64,000 bases of DNA from a bacterium (GTDB lineage: Bacteria > Chloroflexota > Chloroflexia > Chloroflexales > Kallotenuaceae), in assembly GCA_016781525.1 (NCBI GenBank), contig JADDQE010000040.1, positions 1-64,000 on the forward strand, in the 5' to 3' direction. Below, one piece after another: positions 55,332 through 62,070 of this stretch; position 1 is the stretch's first letter; each line of letters begins with the position of its first letter. The notes beneath the pieces were generated by a model, which was not told the origin of the DNA, made no database searches, and worked only from the letters and a program-made list of their open reading frames with translations. A program made the translations under genes and the position numbers.

Positions 55332-55510
55332 CGTGTTTAACAGAAGTTTCGGCATCACCGCGCGACAGGTAACAGAGCCTTCACTTAGGCTCTTGCCATG
55401 GCCTACGTTTTTCGGCCCCGGCTGCAATAGCTACACCCAATAAGCAGGCACATGCGAGGCTGTGGGAGATGTCTCCACGCGTGCTCTGAACAACCGCGTC
55501 AGCCTTGGCT

Positions 55511-55915
55511 TCAAGGCGGCACGATTGACAGCGCTGATAAACGTCGCACATCGTCAAGTTGCCAGCCGGAAAGGTAGCGTGGCCTGCCTTCGACCACGGC
55601 CACGATCACCATTAGCATATTCGGCCAGGCGTCGCGCCGATCCTGGAGCGACGGAAACGCGCTGCTGGTTGGATGGCTATGATAAAAGCCGATAATTTCA
55701 CTCTCGCGTCGCGGTGATGATGCCTCGGCGCGCAGCAGTGTGGCTGCATCCAGCAGGAAGTGATGCGTCGGCTTTGGGTGGACGTTGCGGCCACGGATAA
55801 TGCGTCTGATTTCCAGCTCGGGCTGGCGCCGACCAACCAGAAGCCCGCAGACCTCCTCGTCAGTGGACGCGCAATGCTCGAAAATCTCGTTGAGCTGTTG
55901 ACGAGTTAGACGCAT
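55511..55915 (-). CDS. JAMM/MPN (Mov34) metalloprotease
   Basis: About 134 residues, the length of stand-alone bacterial JAMM proteins. The zinc site is complete: Glu in EEVCGLLVG near 20, H-S-H-P in YHSHPTSSAFPS near 77, and the S-x2-D element with Asp in LQDRRDAWPN. Relatives cleave C-terminal extensions from ubiquitin-like sulfur carriers, for example in cysteine synthesis, or other isopeptides. No ThiS/MoaD-like gene is adjacent, so the substrate is unknown. The ATG at 55915 is preferred because a longer frame runs back through the terminator hairpin at 55935-55974. Confidence 0.88.
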   Translation of the reverse strand: MRLTRQQLNEIFEHCASTDEEVCGLLVGRRQPELEIRRIIRGRNVHPKPTHHFLLDAATLLRAEASSPRRESEIIGFYHSHPTSSAFPSLQDRRDAWPNMLMVIVAVVEGRPRYLSGWQLDDVRRLSALSIVPP

Positions 55916-55934
55916 AGACACGCAGCAGGCTACG

Positions 55935-55974
55935 CCAACGCGAGGGCATGCCAAGCCGGTTGCCCTCGCGTTGG
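55935..55974 (-). terminator. terminator between the PRC-barrel and JAMM genes
   Basis: CCAACGCGAGGGCA (55935-55948) and TGCCCTCGCGTTGG (55961-55974), a perfect 14-bp stem with a 12-nt loop. Lies between the two minus-strand genes, so it ends the upstream transcript. Confidence 0.65.
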
Positions 55975-56122
55975 CCGGCAATCCCGAAGGCTGCGGTAGC
56001 CGCGCGCAGCCTCTACCGCTAAGGGGTTTAGTTGACTCAGCACTATTGCCGGCTGCACACGCGGCAGCAGGGGCGACCCGCTGACCTGCTACGTGGTGGA
56101 GCAGCCTCCGAGCATCGCTGCT

Positions 56123-56761
56123 TCACCGACGTTGATCGCCAACCGGATCGTTCGCGCGCGTCTGCTCGTACCCTCGATCGGATGCGAGCAGCGGCTGCTG
56201 GTGCAAGCCACCCACGTGGATGCGATTTTCGTCGAGCATCGTGACCGCACTGTACGCTACCATCCGCCCATCCTCGAGCAGCAGCTCCTGCGGCCGCCCC
56301 GTATCGATCGTCATCCCGCGCAGCTTATGCTGGGTGTCAGGCGCTGTGTCGTCGACGACCGCCGTCGACGATGTGAGTACGACCGAGAGCTCGTCCACTG
56401 TTCTGCGCTCGGTAGTTAGACCCGCGCTGAGCGGATGACTGGTATCTGGGACCTGCTGGGTTCTGGTAAACTCTGGCGTCAGCACACTCAGGTCGGGAGT
56501 GCTTTCATTCGGATTCCCTAGCCCCTGATCCATTGTATAGGACGGAAACGCTTTCCAATCATCAGCGCCAAGCTCAAGCGTCAACGCTTCGTCATCCGAC
56601 TGCCGGAAAACGTTGATCGGCACGACCCGCTCAGTCCCTAGAAAGCCGGGATCGACCGTGATTTGGTTGGCGATGCCATTATTGACGATGATGCGGCTCA
56701 GCTTACCGAGCTGCGACTCGTTAGCGTGGACAGGTGCGCCAAAGATTAGTGTAAATCTCAT
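56123..56761 (-). CDS. PRC-barrel domain protein
   Basis: 212 residues with no membrane segment. The first 55 residues show the PRC-barrel pattern (MRFTLIFGAPVHANESQLGKLS, IVNNGIANQITVDPG and VVPINVF). A second, weaker barrel-like block is near 130-190 (ERRTVDELSVVLTSSTAV to MLDENRIHVGG). Such proteins bind RNA, ribosomes or photosynthetic complexes in other lineages. No partner gene suggests a role here. The stretch between is Asp/Thr/Pro-rich and likely flexible. Confidence 0.7.
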   Translation of the reverse strand: MRFTLIFGAPVHANESQLGKLSRIIVNNGIANQITVDPGFLGTERVVPINVFRQSDDEALTLELGADDWKAFPSYTMDQGLGNPNESTPDLSVLTPEFTRTQQVPDTSHPLSAGLTTERRTVDELSVVLTSSTAVVDDTAPDTQHKLRGMTIDTGRPQELLLEDGRMVAYSAVTMLDENRIHVGGLHQQPLLASDRGYEQTRANDPVGDQRR

Positions 56762-56872
56762 ACTGCGTCCTCCTTACCTGCCAGGAACAGCAAGGCGTTT
56801 GCCAGCGCTAGACGTGCGGTGGGGCGTTCTGCTATGATACTCTGCTGCACGTACCTGAAAGGACACCAATAT

Positions 56873-57490
56873 ATGATCTGCCCAGTTTGTGGGGCTGATA
56901 ATGAAACCGGAGCCGCTTTTTGTTATCGCTGTGGCAGCTCCCTGAAAGCGACTCCTGGGGCGACGGGGGCAACTGTTAATCTTGGCCGGGCCTCCGCAGC
57001 CCCTGACGCCGAGACTGGCGCAAGAGTGTATGATGCTCCGCCACAGCCTGCGCCTGTCAGGGATTTTGCATCGAGAGGCGCCGATGTGCCGCCAGGGATG
57101 TCTGAGACGGAGTTGACTGGTCCAGGCTACACTGTTCCGGCTCAACCGGTGGCGGCATACACGGTGCCTGCGGGCGTCGGTACCATTCCTGAGCAGAGCA
57201 ACAGCGCGCTGATCTCGATGATTCTAGGGATCACCTCGCTGGTGCTTTTTATGCTGCTGCTGTGTGTGTTTTTCTTGTCGCCACTGTCGGCCGTGGCCGG
57301 CATTCCCGCTGTTATTCTCGGCAGAAACGCGCGGCGTGAGATTAGAGCATCCGGCGGGCGGCTGACCGGGGAGAACATGGCAGTAGCCGGCATCATCATG
57401 GGCTGGATTAATATCGGGCTGAGCGTGTTGATGCTCTGTGCAATTATCGCCTTTTTCGGCATGCTTGCCGCTGGGCTGTCAGCCAGCTAG
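56873..57490 (+). CDS. zinc-ribbon membrane protein with DUF4190-like domain
   Basis: About 205 residues. The N-terminus is a zinc ribbon (CPVCG at 3 and CYRCG near 19). A disordered Pro/Ala stretch (about 30-100) leads to two or three transmembrane helices (about 112-140, 155-168 and 172-200) in the DUF4190 layout (ALISMILGITSLV and GRNARREIRASGGRLTG with MAVAGIIMGWINIGLSVL). Cellular role unknown. The ATG at 56873 follows AAAGGA and matches the usual M-x-C-P-x-C-G start. The GH57 gene begins 20 bp after its stop, so they may be co-transcribed. Confidence 0.85.
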   Translation: MICPVCGADNETGAAFCYRCGSSLKATPGATGATVNLGRASAAPDAETGARVYDAPPQPAPVRDFASRGADVPPGMSETELTGPGYTVPAQPVAAYTVPAGVGTIPEQSNSALISMILGITSLVLFMLLLCVFFLSPLSAVAGIPAVILGRNARREIRASGGRLTGENMAVAGIIMGWINIGLSVLMLCAIIAFFGMLAAGLSAS

Positions 57491-57509
57491 CCTATTCATA
57501 GATACACAG

Positions 57510-58976
57510 ATGATCACTGGCAACGTCGCTATTGTGCTTAATGCGCACTTCCCATATGTGCGTCGCGCTGGTCGCTGGCCGCATGGCGAAGAAGCGCTGC
57601 ATGGGGTGATCGCGGAAAGCTATGTGCCGCTCCTGGCGATGCTCTACGACCTGCGTAACAGTGGGCCAGTCGTTCCGTTGACGGTGTCGATTAGCCCAGT
57701 ATTGCTGGAACAACTGGCCGACCCGGTCATCAATAAACATATGTTGTTCTGGCTCGCAGAGTACCGAGGCCGAGTTGAAGGCGACCTCGCGCGCTTTGAG
57801 GCTGAGGGTAACGGTCACGGAGCCTACCTAGCGCGCTTCTATGGTGATTGGCTTGACCATGTCGGGCATAGCTTTGTGCAGCGCTTCGGGCGGAATTTGG
57901 TAGCGGCTACCCGCGGCCTGCTGCGCGAAACAGGTGATGTCCTGCTCGCGCCTGCCACCTACGCGTATTTGCCGCACTTGTCGCCGATCGAGCTGCGGGC
58001 GCAGCTGGAGGTCGGCGCAATGACGGTGCTGCGGCACCTAGGTAAGCGCCCGAATGGCCTTTGGCTGCCGGCCGGGGGCATGCCGGCGGATGGTCTAGGT
58101 ATCGCGGAAGAGCTTGGGCTTAGCTATGCTGTCGGGTCGGCCCATCCGATCACATCGCGTACCGCGGGGGCTTCCCTGCCACTGCTCCATCCTGACAGAA
58201 CGCTGGTCGAGCACGTCGTCGCGCTCGGTATGGGCTATCCCGGCGACAGCATGTATCGCGACTTCTACCGACACCATCCGGAGTCCGGCATTCAATACTG
58301 GCGTGTGACTGGCCTTGAGGTGCAGCAAGAGGTAAAAGCCTGGTACGACCCGTATGTCGCGTTCGGACGGGTCGAGGAGCACGCAGCGCATTTTGTGCGA
58401 GCGGTGCGGGAGCGTCTTCATGCAGTTGTTCCACAGGCGTCCCCCGGCGTCGTAGTCGCCTTTGACGTCGACCTGTTTGGACATTGGTGGTTCGAGGGAG
58501 TGCGGTGGCTGCAGCACGTTCTGGTTGGGTTGCGCGATGCCGACGACGTGCAGCTGACGACCGCAACTGGGCTCCAACCCAGCGTGCCCTTTGCCGATGC
58601 CGACCCCGGCGAGGCGCACCCAATCTTTGATGGGCCGATAGTCACCAATCTGCGGCAGCGTCTTGCTCATGCAGGTGCCACTCTTACACAGATAGCCCAG
58701 CAAAACCCAAGCGCCGAGGGCTTCGTCGAAGCCCTGCTCGGCCAAGCCACACGCGAGCTCCTTTTAGCCCAAAGCAGCGACTGGCCGACGCTGATCGCGA
58801 CGGGTATGGCCCGCGGGTACGCCGAACACCGCTTCGACGAGCATCTGTCACGCTTCGAGCAGCTGATCCGTTATGTGACAGATGGTCCGATAACGTCCGA
58901 GGCTGACGCCTATCTCCACGAGATCGCCGAGCTCGATAATCCTTTTCCATTTATCAACTATCGCTTGTATAGCTGA
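57510..58976 (+). CDS. glycoside hydrolase family 57 protein lacking the catalytic Glu
   Basis: About 488 residues of the GH57 (branching-enzyme-like) fold. The N-terminal NAHFPYVRRAGRWPHGEEALHG and GVIAESYVPLL match motif 1. The nucleophile motif of GH57 branching enzymes is usually WLPECAY or similar, but here it reads WLPAGGMPAD near 186, so the Glu is replaced by Ala. The acid motif is FDVDLFGHWWFEG near 317, with Asp retained. The helical C-terminal domain is present. The protein is probably inactive, or acts on glycans by a different mechanism, or is regulatory. The start at 57510 fits the first motif; upstream codons are unrelated. Confidence 0.82.
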   Translation: MITGNVAIVLNAHFPYVRRAGRWPHGEEALHGVIAESYVPLLAMLYDLRNSGPVVPLTVSISPVLLEQLADPVINKHMLFWLAEYRGRVEGDLARFEAEGNGHGAYLARFYGDWLDHVGHSFVQRFGRNLVAATRGLLRETGDVLLAPATYAYLPHLSPIELRAQLEVGAMTVLRHLGKRPNGLWLPAGGMPADGLGIAEELGLSYAVGSAHPITSRTAGASLPLLHPDRTLVEHVVALGMGYPGDSMYRDFYRHHPESGIQYWRVTGLEVQQEVKAWYDPYVAFGRVEEHAAHFVRAVRERLHAVVPQASPGVVVAFDVDLFGHWWFEGVRWLQHVLVGLRDADDVQLTTATGLQPSVPFADADPGEAHPIFDGPIVTNLRQRLAHAGATLTQIAQQNPSAEGFVEALLGQATRELLLAQSSDWPTLIATGMARGYAEHRFDEHLSRFEQLIRYVTDGPITSEADAYLHEIAELDNPFPFINYRLYS

Positions 58977-58991
58977 CGTGTGGTGAGAGAG

Positions 58992-59047
58992 GAGCAATGC
59001 GCAGGCCGGTAATTATGCCAGCGAGCATTGCTCGCTGCGCATCGCTC
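58992..59047. terminator. bidirectional hairpin between the GH57 and ftsW genes
   Basis: GAGCAATGCGCAG (58992-59004) and CTGCGCATCGCTC (59035-59047) pair with one mismatch. Inside lies AGCGAG-CATTG-CTCGCT. It can serve both convergent genes. Confidence 0.55.
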
Positions 59048-59048
59048 G

Positions 59049-60419
59049 CTATCGTGCGGTATTCGCCGAGATGCGCAGCAGCAGCCCAATGATCAAAAAG
59101 TTGATCAGTACTGACGAGCCACCATAGGAGATAAATGGCAACGTTATACCTGTGAGCGGGATAACGCGCAGATTGCCGCCGATAATAATAAAGGTTTGCA
59201 CTGCCAGGATCGACGTGAGGCCGATCGCGAGAAGCTGCTCGAAGCCACGGAAACGACTGTTAATTGAGAGTGCAGTGTGGTAACCGCGATACATCAGCAG
59301 AACATACAACAGCAGAACACCCAGCGCACCGGCAATACCCATCTCTTCGGCGATGCTGGTAAAGGCGTAGTCGGTATGGGCGGCTGGAACAAGTGCCGGC
59401 ATGCCCTGTCCGAGCCCCGTGCCAAAGACGCCGCCGGCTGAAACGGCGTATTGTCCTTGCACAGGTTGGTACCCATTAGCCGCCGTCCAAGGATTCAGCC
59501 ACAAGTCGACACGCTCGGCAACACGCGCAATGGCGCGATTAAGCACAAATGCACCTGCGCCGAAGGCCCCGAGGCCGGCGAAGACGTACCATCCCTTGTT
59601 GGTGGCCACGTACAGCATCGCAAGAAAGATCGAGAAGAGCAGCAGCGCCGCGCCCAGGTCGCGTTGAATAATGATAATGCCCATCGTCAGTCCCCACATA
59701 CCGACCATTGGCAGGAGGTAAGGTAGCGGAGGCAGTCGTAGGCGACCAACGCGGAAGGGAACCTCGTTCATCACCTCGCGGTGCTCGTCGAGGTACGATG
59801 CCAAGAAGATCACGAGAATGACCTTGAGCAGCTCCGACGGCTGGAGATTAAAGGGCCCGATATCGATCCATAGTCGCTGGTCTTGGCCGGCCGGTCCCTT
59901 GCCTGCAACTAGCGTCACGCCGACGAGTGCTAGACCCAAAATGATCCAGACCCAACGGTGGTTCTTCAACCAGTCCATGAACGACATGCGCTGGTAGCGG
60001 ATAAAAATGCGATCCAGAGGAGCTAGGGCCATGATCAGCAGCAGGAGCACACCAGCCAGCACAAAAGTCGACTGCTTAGCGGCGATCCTGCCGTAGTAGT
60101 CGGGCCCGAGGAAAACATTGAACTGCGGCTCAAGTCGTGCGGTCAGCAGTAGGCCGAGGCCAGAGAGCACGGCGACGAGTGGGAGGATGAGCTGATCCGC
60201 ACGGGGCAAGCGCCAGGCTAAAATAAAGCTGACGACCACGAAAAGCAGGATTGGGAGACTCGAGGGCCACAGCAGTCGGAGCAAGCCTTGTGCAGTGCGA
60301 TCGACCTCGCTGCCGGCAAAGCGCAGCGACGTCAGCAGGTAGCCGCTTGCGAAAAAGAGCAGCGCGGTAATCAGCAGCTGGAGCTCGATGAAGCGGATTC
60401 GACGTAGTTTGTCTAGCAT
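59049..60419 (-). CDS. FtsW/RodA/SpoVE-family lipid II polymerase
   Basis: About 456 residues with ten or more transmembrane helices. SEDS signatures include GPAGQDQRLWIDIGPFNLQPSELLKV near 165-195 (shown here in part), the loop VPAAHTDYAFTSIAEEMG near 345 and the end motif LPFISYGGSSVLINFL near 425. SEDS proteins polymerise peptidoglycan glycan strands together with a class B penicillin-binding protein, which is not adjacent. FtsW versus RodA cannot be decided. ATG 60419 is chosen because a TATAAT ends 8 nt before it; the ATG at 60440 is upstream of that box and cannot be on the transcript. Confidence 0.93.
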   Translation of the reverse strand: MLDKLRRIRFIELQLLITALLFFASGYLLTSLRFAGSEVDRTAQGLLRLLWPSSLPILLFVVVSFILAWRLPRADQLILPLVAVLSGLGLLLTARLEPQFNVFLGPDYYGRIAAKQSTFVLAGVLLLLIMALAPLDRIFIRYQRMSFMDWLKNHRWVWIILGLALVGVTLVAGKGPAGQDQRLWIDIGPFNLQPSELLKVILVIFLASYLDEHREVMNEVPFRVGRLRLPPLPYLLPMVGMWGLTMGIIIIQRDLGAALLLFSIFLAMLYVATNKGWYVFAGLGAFGAGAFVLNRAIARVAERVDLWLNPWTAANGYQPVQGQYAVSAGGVFGTGLGQGMPALVPAAHTDYAFTSIAEEMGIAGALGVLLLYVLLMYRGYHTALSINSRFRGFEQLLAIGLTSILAVQTFIIIGGNLRVIPLTGITLPFISYGGSSVLINFLIIGLLLRISANTAR

Positions 60420-60426
60420 GGACGGT

Positions 60427-60432
60427 ATTATA
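60427..60432 (-). promoter_or_regulatory. -10 box, leaderless promoter of the ftsW/rodA gene
   Basis: TATAAT on the minus strand, exactly 7 nt before the ATG at 60419, so the start point falls at or next to the A of the codon. No ribosome site. Confidence 0.6.
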
Positions 60433-60483
60433 CCCGGCATCGGTCCGCCGAAGCGAGTGCGGACCTCATTACGGCGAGCAGTT

Positions 60484-61164
60484 CTACGTGTTAAGCTCGA
60501 CGACCTCGCCCCGGAGTAGGAAAATAACCTGCTCCGCCAGGTTTGTGACGCGATCCCCGATCCGCTCGAGGTTATGCGCGAGCGTCAAGAGGTGGATCGC
60601 CTCGTCGCCGTATTCAGGCTGCGACCGCGCAATGTCGATGGTTTCGCGGAAGAGCCGCCGGTAAATGTTATCGATCGCGTGATCGTCGTTGCAGAGCTGC
60701 TCGGCGTAGGCGGCGTCACGACGCGCAAGGGCATCCAGACCGTTATGGAGCAGCTGTGAGACGCGCTCACCCATCTCTGGGATCAGCTTGGGGAAGCTGC
60801 CGGCCATTGCCTGCAGCGGAAAGAACCCCGGCTCGTTGTTCATCCGCAGAGCGATCTTGCAGCACGTGGCAGCGTGGTCAGCCATACGCTCCATCTCGGG
60901 CAGCAAGCTGATGACCACGCTAATCTCGCGCAAGTCGCTAGCCATCGGCTGCTGGCGCGCGATGAGTGTGAGGGAGCGTTCATGCAGCCCCTGCGCCGCG
61001 CTGTTAATGTTCTTGTCGCCGCTGATCACCCGCTGCATCAGCTCAATGTCATTCGTGACGACGGCCTGCATCGCCCGTGCGAGTGCTTCCTCGACGCGGC
61101 TTCCGAGCGCCAGCGTGTCGGCCATGAGCCGATCGAGCTGCTCTTGAAAAAATTGACGGCTCAT
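60484..61164 (-). CDS. phoU: PhoU-family phosphate regulator, copy 1
   Basis: About 226 residues folded as two three-helix bundles. The E-x3-D metal-binding motifs are in LPEMERMADHAATC near 77 and HNLERIGDRVTNLAEQV near 193. PhoU shuts down the PstSCAB transporter and PhoR kinase when phosphate is plentiful, and also binds trivalent metal clusters. The ATG at 61164 (MSRQFFQEQL) has GAGAGGA six nt upstream; an upstream ATG at 61182 lacks one. A second phoU lies 91 bp upstream on the same strand. No pst gene is in the window. Confidence 0.92.
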   Translation of the reverse strand: MSRQFFQEQLDRLMADTLALGSRVEEALARAMQAVVTNDIELMQRVISGDKNINSAAQGLHERSLTLIARQQPMASDLREISVVISLLPEMERMADHAATCCKIALRMNNEPGFFPLQAMAGSFPKLIPEMGERVSQLLHNGLDALARRDAAYAEQLCNDDHAIDNIYRRLFRETIDIARSQPEYGDEAIHLLTLAHNLERIGDRVTNLAEQVIFLLRGEVVELNT

Positions 61165-61255
61165 AGTCCTCTCGGCTTCCAAGGCTCAGGCTCGGAATGC
61201 TGGCTGTAGCGCCGGCTACGCTGCCAGCGGAAACGCGCGGCCTGACACCTCCTAG

Positions 61256-61912
61256 CTAAACGTTAAGGTCGACAACTTGGCCTGTAACCAAAAAGATAAG
61301 GCGCTCCGCGATGTTGGTCGCCCGGTCGGCGACTCGCTCAAGGTTGTGCGCAACAAATATTAAGTGCAGCGCCCGCTCGCTGCTAGCTGGATCACGAACC
61401 ATCACCTTCAATAGATCATTTTGAACGACCGTGGTCAGCTGGTCCACCTCGTTATCCGCCATCCCAACACGCCGCGCCGCCTCGGCGTCACGGTTGACAA
61501 ACGCGTCGAGCGAATCCCGCAGCATTCGCTGGGCGACCTGCGCCATGCGTGGAATATCCACCAGTGGTTTGAGCAACGGCTCGTTCGCACCACGAATCAC
61601 GATCTCGGCGATCCCTTCGGCGTAGTCTCCCATCCGCTCAAGCTCGCTCGCGATGGAGATGACGGCGCTGATCAGCCGCAAGTCTGCGGCGATTGGTGCC
61701 TGCCGCGCGATGAGATGGAGCGCCGTATCCTCGATCGCGTACTGGGCGTGGTCGATAGCGTCGTCGTCGGCTATGATGCGGCGTGCCTCGTCCACATCTT
61801 GGGTCTTGAGCGCCTCTATCGCGCGGCCAATCGAGGTCTCGACCTGGCTCGCCAGACGCAGCAAGCTGTCTTGTAGTTCACTCAGTTGTCGGTCGTATTG
61901 CTGGCGCGGCAT
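61256..61912 (-). CDS. phoU: PhoU-family phosphate regulator, copy 2
   Basis: 218 residues with the same two-bundle layout. Motifs are SELERMGDYAEGIAEIV near 91 and HNLERVADRATNIAERL near 188. It shares the C-terminal ending pattern RLIFLVTGQVVDLN with copy 1 (VIFLLRGEVVELN). The two are about one-third identical by eye, so the duplication is old. AAAGGAC precedes the ATG. With copy 1 it probably forms a two-gene transcript; it may act as a heterodimeric partner or respond to a different signal. Confidence 0.92.
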   Translation of the reverse strand: MPRQQYDRQLSELQDSLLRLASQVETSIGRAIEALKTQDVDEARRIIADDDAIDHAQYAIEDTALHLIARQAPIAADLRLISAVISIASELERMGDYAEGIAEIVIRGANEPLLKPLVDIPRMAQVAQRMLRDSLDAFVNRDAEAARRVGMADNEVDQLTTVVQNDLLKVMVRDPASSERALHLIFVAHNLERVADRATNIAERLIFLVTGQVVDLNV

Positions 61913-62070
61913 GAGCGGTCGTCCTTTCTAACGACAGTTGACGAAAGGTGTCTAAGGCTTCGCTGGGTGCGAACTGGTGCTTGATTATGAACGAGCGTGA
62001 CTGCTTGTCGGGCAAAGATATCGGGTATAGCCCCACCCATTCTGATGTGTACTACCTGTCGCATCATATC

